Positions 1 to 5,133 of a stretch of DNA of 5,165 bases are shown piece by piece. The stretch is from positions 1 to 5,165 of the forward strand of contig JABIVN010000299.1 in NCBI GenBank assembly GCA_018667205.1, given 5' to 3'. Below the pieces are notes generated by a model. It had not been told where the DNA came from. It saw only the letters and a list, made by a program, of their open reading frames with translations, and ran no database searches. Within the stretch, counting starts at the first letter, position 1. Each line of letters begins with the position of its first letter. The stretch comes from Gammaproteobacteria bacterium (GTDB taxonomy: Bacteria > Pseudomonadota > Gammaproteobacteria > Pseudomonadales > Azotimanducaceae). The position numbers and the translations under genes were made by a program.

Positions 1-1818
1 AATAGTTGTCTTGAAATATCAGAGGGCCGCAGTGTCGATCTGATTGAAGTGGATGCAGCGTCACGGACAGGCGTGGATGATATGCGAGAACTGCTAGATA
101 ACGTCCAGTACATGCCGACGGTGAGCAGGTTCAAGATATACCTCATTGACGAAGTCCACATGCTGTCACGTAGCAGTTTTAACGCGATGCTAAAAACCCT
201 TGAAGAACCGCCGGAACACGTCAAGTTCCTGTTTGCGACAACTGATCCAAAGAAGCTTCCTGTGACGGTGCTCTCACGTTGTTTGCAATTCAACCTAAAG
301 AACCTTTCACCGGAACAGATTGTCCACTATATGGGGGCGGTTCTTGAGAAGGAATCCATTGGCTACGACGAGACTGCACTATGGCAACTAGGGCATGCCG
401 CGGACGGCAGCATGAGAGATGCCTTGAGTCTTGCCGATCAGGCGATTTCATTTGGCAATAATGAAATTCGAGACGCGTCTGTAAAATCTATGCTCGGGTC
501 GATCGATCACCAGGAAGTCTATGACCTAATTGATGCGGTGATCATGGAAGATGGTGCGAGGCTGCTCGAAAAAATTGCGGCGCTAGCAGAATTTGCCCCG
601 GATTACGCCGCGCTGCTGGATAATATCCTGGCTGTACTCCATAGAGTGGCCATTGCGCAGGCTGTCCCAGCTGCGGTAGACAACGCTCAGGGAGACCGAG
701 AGCTGGTCTTGGCAGCTGCGCAGCAGGTGTCTGCACAGCAGGTTCAATTGCTTTACCAGATAGGACTAATCGGGCAACGCGATCTGTCTCTGGCGCCTAT
801 GCCACGGATCGGATTTGAAATGGTGCTTCTGCGGATGATGTCCTTCGCCCCGGAAGGCTCGGACCCTGAGTCGGGCGCTAGGCTAGACTCTGGATCAACA
901 TCAACATCAACATCAACATCAACATCAACATCAACATCAACATCAACATCAACATCAACATCAACATCAATGTCAGGAAGCGGTGTCGCTTCTGGCCTTT
1001 TAAAAGACGGTACGCAATCCCAAGTAGGTACAGAAGCCCAAAGCACAGGAACCGCTTTCAAGGTCTCACCGGTCGCTGAGCTGCTCTCCGCGATTAGTGG
1101 TGAGGACCCATTGTCGAAAACAGTACCAAAAGCAGCATCGTCCGTGTCTTCTGCGTCGATATCGGCGTCCGCGCCCGCACTAGCATTAGGGGCATTTTCG
1201 GCCACTTCGTCTGCGCTTCCTCAATTAGAAACTAGCCAGTATGCCCCGCCGCTAAAAGTCGTTAGTGAGGTTGCCAAAAACGATCCTGGAAAAAACGATC
1301 CTATGAAAAAGGATCGATCAGCAAAGGTCCCGGCAGAATCTATCCCAGCGGAAGTTACTAAACCTGAAGCCAAACAGGAGCCTTCTGTTGTACCGCTGAA
1401 CGCTGAGCAAGCCCAGCGGGACGCTCCGGAATTTACTCCGGCGAATTGGGTTGAGATACTCGAAGCACTTTCACTCTCGGGGGTTACGGCCTCTCTGGCA
1501 GCGAATTGCGAGCTTTATCGTACAGATGATCAACAATGTGTTTTAAAGCTCAGCGAAAATCATGCCAGCCTCTGGAATAAAACCTATCAGGGTCGTATCG
1601 AAGAGGCTCTTGGCCTGCTGTATGGTCGCGAAATAAAAGTATCGATCGAGGTCGGTGCGCCCGGCGTGGAAACGCCGGCCCAACATGCAGCGCGCGAGAA
1701 ACAGCAGAGCCTGGCCCAGGCAGTTGCTGATATTCAGGGTGACCAGCACGTACGGCAGTTAATCGAAAGTTTCAACGGTAAGCTAGATCCCAAGAGTATT
1801 GCGCCACTCGGCAACTAA
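1..1818 (+). CDS. dnaX: DNA polymerase III subunit tau (gamma/tau), 5' end missing
   Basis: This is the clamp-loader ATPase subunit of the replicative polymerase; tau loads the beta clamp and tethers polymerase cores and the DnaB helicase. The frame is open from base 1 (N-S-C-L-E-I-S-E-G), so the gene is cut by the window edge. The 605 visible residues align with E. coli DnaX at an offset of about 76, giving roughly 681 aa against 643 for E. coli tau. Walker A and three zinc-ligand cysteines are missing; window Cys3 matches the fourth. Visible motifs are Walker B DEVH (50-53), sensor 1 ATTD (79-82), the SRC arginine finger (Arg93) and sensor 2 GSMRDALS (Arg139), then the collar domain to about residue 285. 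A long Ser/Thr/Ala/Pro-rich linker with a (ST)n tract follows, then the tau C-terminal domain from about residue 474. A possible internal frameshift site lies near 1290. The identification is very secure. Confidence 0.97.
   Translation, partial: NSCLEISEGRSVDLIEVDAASRTGVDDMRELLDNVQYMPTVSRFKIYLIDEVHMLSRSSFNAMLKTLEEPPEHVKFLFATTDPKKLPVTVLSRCLQFNLKNLSPEQIVHYMGAVLEKESIGYDETALWQLGHAADGSMRDALSLADQAISFGNNEIRDASVKSMLGSIDHQEVYDLIDAVIMEDGARLLEKIAALAEFAPDYAALLDNILAVLHRVAIAQAVPAAVDNAQGDRELVLAAAQQVSAQQVQLLYQIGLIGQRDLSLAPMPRIGFEMVLLRMMSFAPEGSDPESGARLDSGSTSTSTSTSTSTSTSTSTSTSTSTSMSGSGVASGLLKDGTQSQVGTEAQSTGTAFKVSPVAELLSAISGEDPLSKTVPKAASSVSSASISASAPALALGAFSATSSALPQLETSQYAPPLKVVSEVAKNDPGKNDPMKKDRSAKVPAESIPAEVTKPEAKQEPSVVPLNAEQAQRDAPEFTPANWVEILEALSLSGVTASLAANCELYRTDDQQCVLKLSENHASLWNKTYQGRIEEALGLLYGREIKVSIEVGAPGVETPAQHAAREKQQSLAQAVADIQGDQHVRQLIESFNGKLDPKSIAPLGN
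894..970 (+). repeat. Hexanucleotide microsatellite (TCAACA)n inside dnaX
   Basis: Twelve perfect TCAACA units run from 895 to 966, with a matching base before and a partial unit TCAA after. The repeat is in frame, so it codes for alternating Ser-Thr (window residues about 299-323) in the flexible linker between the collar domain and the tau C-terminal domain. Because the unit is six bases, slippage would change linker length by two residues per unit without breaking the frame. Perfect conservation of the codons TCA and ACA, with no synonymous drift, suggests recent expansion rather than selection on the protein alone. Confidence 0.97.
1276..1320 (+). repeat. Three tandem 15-base units with A-runs in the dnaX linker
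   Basis: Units start at 1276, 1291 and 1306. The first two share AAAAACGATCCT and the third begins AAAAAGGATCG. They code for K-N-D-P-G, K-N-D-P-M and K-K-D-R-S. Each unit begins with the in-frame pair AAA AAC or AAA AAG. The GGATCG of unit 3 is the exact reverse complement of the CGATCC in units 1 and 2, so the repeat can also fold. Confidence 0.85.
1290..1316 (+). promoter_or_regulatory. Candidate -1 frameshift element in dnaX
   Basis: A slippery heptamer A AAA AAC lies at 1290-1296 in the correct phase (X XXY YYZ relative to the dnaX frame). A 6-bp perfect hairpin begins at its last base: CGATCC (1296-1301) pairs with GGATCG (1311-1316) around a 9-base loop. E. coli dnaX uses A AAA AAG plus a downstream hairpin to make gamma. 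Here a -1 shift would add 21 residues and stop at TAA 1359-1361. A shift into the other frame would stop at once at TGA 1304-1306. Against the idea, the spacer to the stem is essentially zero instead of a few bases, and the stem is short. The location, in the linker just before the tau-specific domain, fits gamma production. The function is inferred. Confidence 0.4.
1661..1678 (+). other. Hairpin with GNRA-type loop inside the dnaX 3' region
   Basis: CCGGCGT (1661-1667) is perfectly complementary to ACGCCGG (1672-1678) around GGAA, a GNRA-class tetraloop. This gives a short but very stable RNA stem within the codons for the tau C-terminal domain. No T-run follows, so it is not an intrinsic terminator. 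It may be coincidence imposed by Gly/Pro/Thr codons. Confidence 0.55.
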
Positions 1819-1820
1819 TG

Positions 1821-1841
1821 TTGTTCAGTTTTTGTTCAGTT
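1821..1841 (+). repeat. Direct repeat of TTGTTCAGTT in the dnaX-ybaB gap
   Basis: TTGTTCAGTT occurs at 1821-1830 and again at 1832-1841, an 11-bp period close to one helical turn. It starts two bases after the dnaX stop codon. A looser third copy (TTGTTGATT) follows at 1840-1848. It could be a binding site for a regulator or just a small duplication. No function is shown by the sequence. Confidence 0.6.
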
Positions 1842-1891
1842 GTTGATTAGCTTGCAGGCGTTAATTTTTTACAAAAAATCTATTTATGAAT

Positions 1892-1900
1892 GGGGGAGGA
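1892..1900 (+). promoter_or_regulatory. Strong ribosome binding site that fixes the ybaB start
   Basis: GGGGGAGGA ends six bases before the ATG at 1907, an ideal Shine-Dalgarno spacing. An upstream in-frame ATG at 1886 would place this purine-rich site inside the coding region (N-G-G-G-T-R). It would also add seven residues absent from YbaB homologues, so 1907 is chosen. Confidence 0.85.
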
Positions 1901-1906
1901 ACAAGG

Positions 1907-2239
1907 ATGGCTTTAGGAGAGGGGCTGGGTGACTTAATGAAGCAGGCCCAACAAATGCAAGGACGCGTCCAAAAACTGCAAGAAGAAGTTGCGAAGACAG
2001 AGGTCACGGGTCAGTCCGGCGCTGGTCTGGTAAAGATCACAATGACCGGTAGGCATGATGTACGAAAGGTTGATATTGATAGTAGCCTGCTGGTTGAGGC
2101 CAAAGACGTCCTGGAAGATCTAATAGCCGCGGCAATGAATGATGCCGTTCGTCGTGCAGAAAAAAACCAGCAAGAAAAAATGTCTGAATTGACTGCCGGT
2201 ATTCCTCTGCCACCCGGATTCAAGTTGCCATTCGCTTAG
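1907..2239 (+). CDS. ybaB: Nucleoid-associated protein, YbaB/EbfC family
   Basis: This is a small dimeric DNA-binding protein of the nucleoid, encoded between dnaX and recR in a great many bacteria. The 110-aa product matches the family's usual length of about 105-110. It shows the characteristic N-terminal amphipathic helix ([12 protein letters not shown], residues 7-18), a charged coiled segment to about 32 and [15 protein letters not shown] (34-48). The central helix [15 protein letters not shown] (71-85) follows, and the protein ends in the signature LPPGFKLPF (101-109). The strong ribosome binding site at 1892-1900 supports this start. It lies 88 bases after dnaX and one base before recR, so it is probably co-transcribed with both. 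Family members bind DNA as dimers and have been linked to gene regulation and recombination. The exact role in this organism is unknown. Confidence 0.95.
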   Translation: MALGEGLGDLMKQAQQMQGRVQKLQEEVAKTEVTGQSGAGLVKITMTGRHDVRKVDIDSSLLVEAKDVLEDLIAAAMNDAVRRAEKNQQEKMSELTAGIPLPPGFKLPFA

Positions 2240-2240
2240 G

Positions 2241-2834
2241 ATGAAAGAACAGAGATTACTAGACCAGGTCATTGAAGCATTTAGGTGTTTACCTGGCGTA
2301 GGGCCAAAGAGTGCACAACGGATGTTGCTGCATCTGCTCGAGCGGGATCGAGAAGGTGGACGTCACCTCGCGCGGATTTTGAGCGAAGCCATAGAGAAGA
2401 TCGGTCACTGCAAATTCTGCAGGAATCTGACCGAAACTGAAGTGTGTGAAATTTGCAGTGATGTATCCAGGGGATCCACCACAATCTGCGTTGTCGAATC
2501 GCCAACGGACGTGATCGCCATAGAACAATCTCTTAGTTTCCGGGGGCAGTACTTTGTGTTGATGGGGACGCTCTCACCGATAGACGGACGGGGACCTGAT
2601 GAAATAGGTATTGATCAGTTGGTTAGACGGTGTGAGGCAGGTATTCAGGAGATCATCCTGGCGGTGTCATCAACCGTTGAAGGGGAAGCTACTGCTCACT
2701 ACATCGCGGAAGCATTAAAACCATTGAATGTCACGATCAGTCGTCTTGCGCAGGGTATCCCTCTTGGCGGTGAACTTGAGTACGTCGATGGAGGCACGCT
2801 TTCTCACGCTTTTGAAGGCAGGAAAAGCATTTAA
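2241..2834 (+). CDS. recR: Recombination protein RecR
   Basis: RecR acts with RecO and RecF to load RecA onto SSB-coated gaps during recombinational repair. The 197-aa product (E. coli about 201) has every expected block. The helix-hairpin-helix core is CLPGVGPKSAQRM (16-28). The zinc module is formed by Cys57, Cys60, Cys69 and Cys72. The Toprim domain starts at ICVVESPTDVIAIE (82-95, Glu86), and TVEGEAT is at 145-151. The C-terminal segment IPLGGELEYVDGGTLSHA (173-190) matches the ring-forming end of the family. The ATG is one base after the ybaB TAG. Only a minimal AGG precedes it, so translation is probably coupled to ybaB. The distance from the start to the CLPG motif is the same as in E. 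coli RecR, which supports the start. Confidence 0.97.
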   Translation: MKEQRLLDQVIEAFRCLPGVGPKSAQRMLLHLLERDREGGRHLARILSEAIEKIGHCKFCRNLTETEVCEICSDVSRGSTTICVVESPTDVIAIEQSLSFRGQYFVLMGTLSPIDGRGPDEIGIDQLVRRCEAGIQEIILAVSSTVEGEATAHYIAEALKPLNVTISRLAQGIPLGGELEYVDGGTLSHAFEGRKSI

Positions 2835-2836
2835 AA

Positions 2837-2841
2837 AAGGA
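2837..2841 (+). promoter_or_regulatory. Ribosome binding site supporting the rnd GTG start
   Basis: AAGGA, in a purine-rich stretch just after the recR stop codon, lies eight bases before the GTG at 2850. No ATG is available near the N-terminus in this frame, so this site supports initiation at GTG. Confidence 0.7.
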
Positions 2842-2849
2842 ATTAAGAA

Positions 2850-3980
2850 GTGGCATCAGAGTATCGGTATATAGACACGGATGAACAACTTCAGGAAGTT
2901 GTGGAAGCGTGTCTAAAAGTTTCTGTCATCGCGCTCGACACTGAGTTCGCCAGATTCAACACCTATTACCCAATAGTCGGGCTAATCCAGATATATACTG
3001 GGACAGACTGTTTCCTGATTGACCCGTTAAGTGTCTCGAGTATCGAGCCACTTAAAGCGGTCATGGAGGAGCCTTCGTTGCTCAAGGTGCTACACGCCTG
3101 CTCGGAAGACATGGAAGTGTTCCAATACGCTTTGGGTCTGGTCCCCTCGCCGGTCTATGACACTCAAATCGCAAGTGCGGCTTTGGGCGTGGGTTTTTCC
3201 GTGGGTTATCAGGCGTTGGTTGAACATTACCTGGATATCAGCCTATCAAAAGACCAGACACGGTCAGACTGGCTGGCAAGGCCGCTGACCACGAAACAGC
3301 TTGATTATGCTGCGCTAGACGTCATTCATCTGCTCGAGGTCTACAAGGTCCAACTTAAAGCGCTGGAAGGTGGGCCGAAACTTAGTTGGGTTGAAGCAGA
3401 GTCGCTGGGGCTGGGCCAGGCTATCCCCACCGTTGCGCCGCCGGAAGACAGTTATAAGAAAATCAAGGGGTTGTGGCAATTGAGCCGAGTGCAATTGAAC
3501 CTGCTAAGGGATTTGTGTTCCTGGCGTGAAATCACCGCACGGGAAGAAGACCTCCCCCGGAATAGGGTCGTGGACCAGAAGTCACTGGTGTTAATTGTAA
3601 AGGCAGAAATTGTCAGCACGCAGGGGTTTCAGGGCGAAGCAGAAATGACGTCTCGACAGGTTAGGAAATACGGCGACCAGATCCAGGCCATTCAAGCTGA
3701 AGCGAAACTGGTTGCTGAGGAAGATTGTCCTGAAATCTTCGTTCGAACCGATGCGCCCATTAACAATAAAAAACTAAAACGGTTGAAGCAGGTCGTTGAA
3801 GAACGTGCCTTGAGTCTCTCGGTCGCCCCCGAGCTGCTGACAAAACGCCGGCATCTTGAAAAACTTATTCGATCAGAAGATACACAGGGCCAGTATCACT
3901 TGCCGGATGAGCTAGGTGGCTGGCGGGAGGCTGTTATAGGTGAAGCTTTGCTGGCTGAGCTGTCGGGATCCAGTTCATGA
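2850..3980 (+). CDS. rnd: Ribonuclease D
   Basis: RNase D is a 3'-to-5' exoribonuclease that helps mature the 3' ends of tRNAs and other small RNAs. The 376-aa product is almost identical in length to E. coli RNase D (375). It keeps all DEDDy catalytic residues: Asp30 and Glu32 (ALDTEF), Asp87 (HACSEDMEVF), and Tyr153 and Asp157 (DYAALD). Other family blocks are YYPIVGLIQI (39-48) and SDWLARPLT (139-147). An HRDC nucleic-acid-binding domain follows at about 208-290 (LWQLSRVQLNLLRDLCSWRE). The C-terminal part resembles the second, degenerate HRDC-like domain of RNase D (ELLTKRRHLEKLI, then LGGWR). Initiation is at GTG with a fair ribosome binding site. It begins 15 bases after recR and overlaps ycgL by ATGA, implying co-transcription. 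A strong hairpin sits in the coding region at 3027-3055. Confidence 0.96.
   Translation: MASEYRYIDTDEQLQEVVEACLKVSVIALDTEFARFNTYYPIVGLIQIYTGTDCFLIDPLSVSSIEPLKAVMEEPSLLKVLHACSEDMEVFQYALGLVPSPVYDTQIASAALGVGFSVGYQALVEHYLDISLSKDQTRSDWLARPLTTKQLDYAALDVIHLLEVYKVQLKALEGGPKLSWVEAESLGLGQAIPTVAPPEDSYKKIKGLWQLSRVQLNLLRDLCSWREITAREEDLPRNRVVDQKSLVLIVKAEIVSTQGFQGEAEMTSRQVRKYGDQIQAIQAEAKLVAEEDCPEIFVRTDAPINNKKLKRLKQVVEERALSLSVAPELLTKRRHLEKLIRSEDTQGQYHLPDELGGWREAVIGEALLAELSGSSS
3027..3055 (+). other. Long imperfect hairpin inside rnd
   Basis: TTAAGTG (3027-3033) pairs with CACTTAA (3049-3055). After one T/C mismatch, CTCGA (3035-3039) pairs with TCGAG (3043-3047) around a 3-base loop. Twelve of thirteen positions pair. 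The region codes for L-S-V-S-S-I-E-P-L-K in the exonuclease domain, a variable stretch of RNase D, so the codons need not have forced this symmetry. No T-run follows. Confidence 0.6.
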
Positions 3981-4231
3981 AGATCGCCTGTGATGTTTAT
4001 AAGAGCGTCGATAAGGAAAACTACTATTTATATGTGTTGGCGGATCAGGGTGTTGAACAGGTTCCAGAGGCGCTTCGGCAGCAGTTAGGGAAAGTGGAAA
4101 TTGCGTTGAGCCTTGAGCTAACAGAAGAAAGAAGCTTGGCTAAAGAAGACCCAGTGATTGTCATGGCTAACTTGAAGGAAAAGGGCTACCACCTGCAGTT
4201 GCCGCCTGCAAAGCATCATCAACGTGGTTGA
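3977..4231 (+). CDS. ycgL: YcgL domain protein (UPF0745-like), function unknown
   Basis: This small conserved gammaproteobacterial protein has no firmly assigned function. The 84-aa product carries the YcgL signature: an N-terminal strand and C-x-V-Y-K-S (5-10), YYLYVL (16-21), then VPEALRQQLGK (28-38). After that come a hydrophobic strand (IALSLELT), a charged helix containing VMANLKEKGYHLQLPP, and a short tail. Pseudomonas and E. coli homologues usually extend further past LPPP with an acidic helix. Here the protein ends about eight residues after the prolines, so the tail is shortened. Its ATG overlaps the rnd stop as ATGA, a classic coupling junction, and it overlaps ycgN by 8 bases. The rnd-ycgL neighbourhood recurs, from memory, in pseudomonads, hinting at a link to RNA metabolism, but this is inference. 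Confidence 0.88.
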   Translation: MKIACDVYKSVDKENYYLYVLADQGVEQVPEALRQQLGKVEIALSLELTEERSLAKEDPVIVMANLKEKGYHLQLPPAKHHQRG

Positions 4232-4667
4232 ATTCTGGAAAGAGAAATCTATTTTTGACATGTCAGTTCAAGAATGGGAATCCCTCTGTGATGGCTGTGC
4301 TCGCTGTTGCCTGCACAAGCTTGAAGATGAGGAAACTGAAGAGGTTCATTACACCTCCGTCGTGTGTCAGTACCTGAATGAAGACAAATGTGCTTGTACC
4401 CGATACGCTGAAAGGACGAAACTCGTGCCTGACTGCATCCAATTGACCCCCGTGGGTGCACTCGACTATGGCTGGCTGCCGACGACCTGTGCCTATCGTT
4501 TAGTCGCTGAAGGCAAAGACCTGGAATGGTGGCATCCACTCGTTTCCGGTTCACCGGAGACCGTTCACCAGGCTGGAATCTCAGTTAAGGAAAAATGTGT
4601 CTCTGAGTTATACGTCCATCCTGACGCCATGGAAGATCACGTCATTACTTGGGTGAAGCAGGAATAG
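4224..4667 (+). CDS. ycgN: Cys-rich YcgN family protein (UPF0260, putative metal binder)
   Basis: This is a conserved cytoplasmic protein of the YcgN/UPF0260 family, related to YkgJ-type zinc- or iron-chelating proteins; the biochemical role is not established. The 147-aa product matches the family length (about 150). It has the diagnostic start E-F-W-K-E-K-S, then EWESLCDGCARCCLHKLEDE. That block supplies the C-x2-C-x2-C-C cluster (Cys22, 25, 28, 29). Further cysteines are at 48, 56, 58, 71 and 89, with PDCIQLTP (69-76), LPTTCAYRLVAEGKDL (85-100) and WHPL (103-106) all typical of the family. Cys125 appears to be an extra. Initiation is assigned to GTG at 4224, overlapping ycgL by 8 bases. 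The next choice, ATG at 4260, would drop the conserved FW segment. The ribosome binding site is poor, so coupling to ycgL is likely. A 16-bp tandem repeat covers the stop codon. Confidence 0.92.
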   Translation: MVEFWKEKSIFDMSVQEWESLCDGCARCCLHKLEDEETEEVHYTSVVCQYLNEDKCACTRYAERTKLVPDCIQLTPVGALDYGWLPTTCAYRLVAEGKDLEWWHPLVSGSPETVHQAGISVKEKCVSELYVHPDAMEDHVITWVKQE

Positions 4668-4695
4668 GGTGAAGCAGGAATAGGGTGAAGAATAG
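4652..4695 (+). repeat. 16-bp tandem duplication across the ycgN stop codon
   Basis: GGTGAAGCAGGAATAG is present at 4652-4667 and again, perfectly, at 4668-4683. A third, shortened copy GGTGAAGAATAG (four bases lost) sits at 4684-4695. The first copy codes for the last residues of YcgN and its TAG stop. The later copies form the whole spacer to the next gene and carry its Shine-Dalgarno-like purines (GGTGAAG, four bases before the GTG at 4695). Copy number could therefore alter spacing or initiation of the downstream gene. Confidence 0.9.
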
Positions 4696-5045
4696 TGAAT
4701 GAGTTTATCGATGAGTATCAGTCAATTATCGCCTGGTTTGTTTATATCGGTAGTGGTCTGATCTTCAGTCTTTTTTGGTGGAGGATGACAAGGCTCGTTG
4801 CCCATCGAGGTTGGAGGGAATTGCTGCGGGGTCTGTCGCTGGTGGTGATCTATACGCCCTGGTTTACCAGTGAAGCACATGAACATCTGGCGCCGGCGAC
4901 GGTGGTGGTCCTTCTAGACCTTATGCTCGGCACCTCGGATAACGGCTTGGCAGGGGCGCTGGTTTTGCTCCTGGTGACCAGCGGTATGCTGGTGGCCCTG
5001 ATTGGACGACGATTCCTGTTGACCAGCAGCCATCAAGAGGGTTGA
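4695..5045 (+). CDS. Small multi-pass membrane protein, function unknown
   Basis: I do not recognise this family with confidence. The 116-aa product is strongly hydrophobic, with likely membrane segments at about 10-29 (ending FSLFWW), 44-57, 67-80 and 84-104 (LAGALVLLLVTSGMLVALIG). Between the first two is a basic loop (RMTRLVAHRGWRELLR), expected to face the cytoplasm. There is no obvious signal peptide or catalytic motif. A Tyr-Thr-Pro-Trp motif followed by an acidic/His stretch and L-A-P-A (about 53-68) looks like the most distinctive, possibly conserved, element. The start is GTG at 4695. An in-frame TGA at 4686-4688 blocks extension upstream and no in-frame ATG occurs before the end of the first membrane segment. 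The gene follows ycgN after only 27 bases made of tandem repeats, so it is probably in the same transcript. Reading frame and hydrophobic pattern make it a credible gene. Confidence 0.75.
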   Translation: MNEFIDEYQSIIAWFVYIGSGLIFSLFWWRMTRLVAHRGWRELLRGLSLVVIYTPWFTSEAHEHLAPATVVVLLDLMLGTSDNGLAGALVLLLVTSGMLVALIGRRFLLTSSHQEG

Positions 5046-5090
5046 GAAGACATTATTCGCCGTATGGACACGGCTGGTATATTGATTAGC

Positions 5091-5113
5091 AAGGCGTTAT
5101 ATTGCTGCCTTTT
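5091..5113 (+). terminator. Weak Rho-independent terminator candidate
   Basis: AAGGC (5091-5095) pairs with GCCTT (5107-5111), plus a possible G-T pair, around a loop of about 9-11 bases. The T-run 5110-5113 follows directly. It lies 45 bases after the membrane protein gene and 20 bases before the next start. The stem is short and the T-run brief, so efficiency is doubtful. TATATT (5098-5103) in the loop could equally be part of a promoter. Confidence 0.3.
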
Positions 5114-5133
5114 ATGTTGGGAAGCCGCCATTA

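Noticed and set aside
894..970. Short regular repeats considered as a CRISPR array
   Set aside because: Units are six bases with no spacers, so this is a microsatellite.
753..1205. Minus-strand open frame of 150 codons rich in Asp-Val repeats
   Set aside because: It is the antisense reading of the (TCAACA)n microsatellite inside dnaX. The Asp-Val run is only the complement of the repeat, there is no recognisable domain, and dnaX is certain in this region.
1843..1886. Sigma-70 promoter before ybaB (TTGATT or TTGCAG with TATTTA)
   Set aside because: None of the -35 and -10 candidates fall at a spacing near 17 bases, so it was not listed as a feature.
1886..1906. Upstream in-frame ATG for ybaB
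   Set aside because: It would include the Shine-Dalgarno sequence in the coding region and add residues not found in the family.
3031..3288. Plus-strand open frame of 85 codons within rnd
   Set aside because: It lies out of frame inside the catalytic domain of RNase D, whose motifs are intact, and shows no family features.
4249..4554. Minus-strand open frame of 101 codons opposite ycgN
   Set aside because: It is antisense to a well-conserved gene, has no good initiation site or recognisable domain, and looks like a shadow frame.
4957..4983. Inverted repeat CGCTGGT / ACCAGCG in the membrane protein gene
   Set aside because: The arms code for Leu/Ala/Ser in a repetitive hydrophobic stretch, the loop is long and there is no T-run, so chance is the simplest explanation.
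5073..5090. Possible sigma-54 (-24/-12) promoter
   Set aside because: The GG and GC pairs are spaced one base wrong and the flanking bases do not match the consensus.
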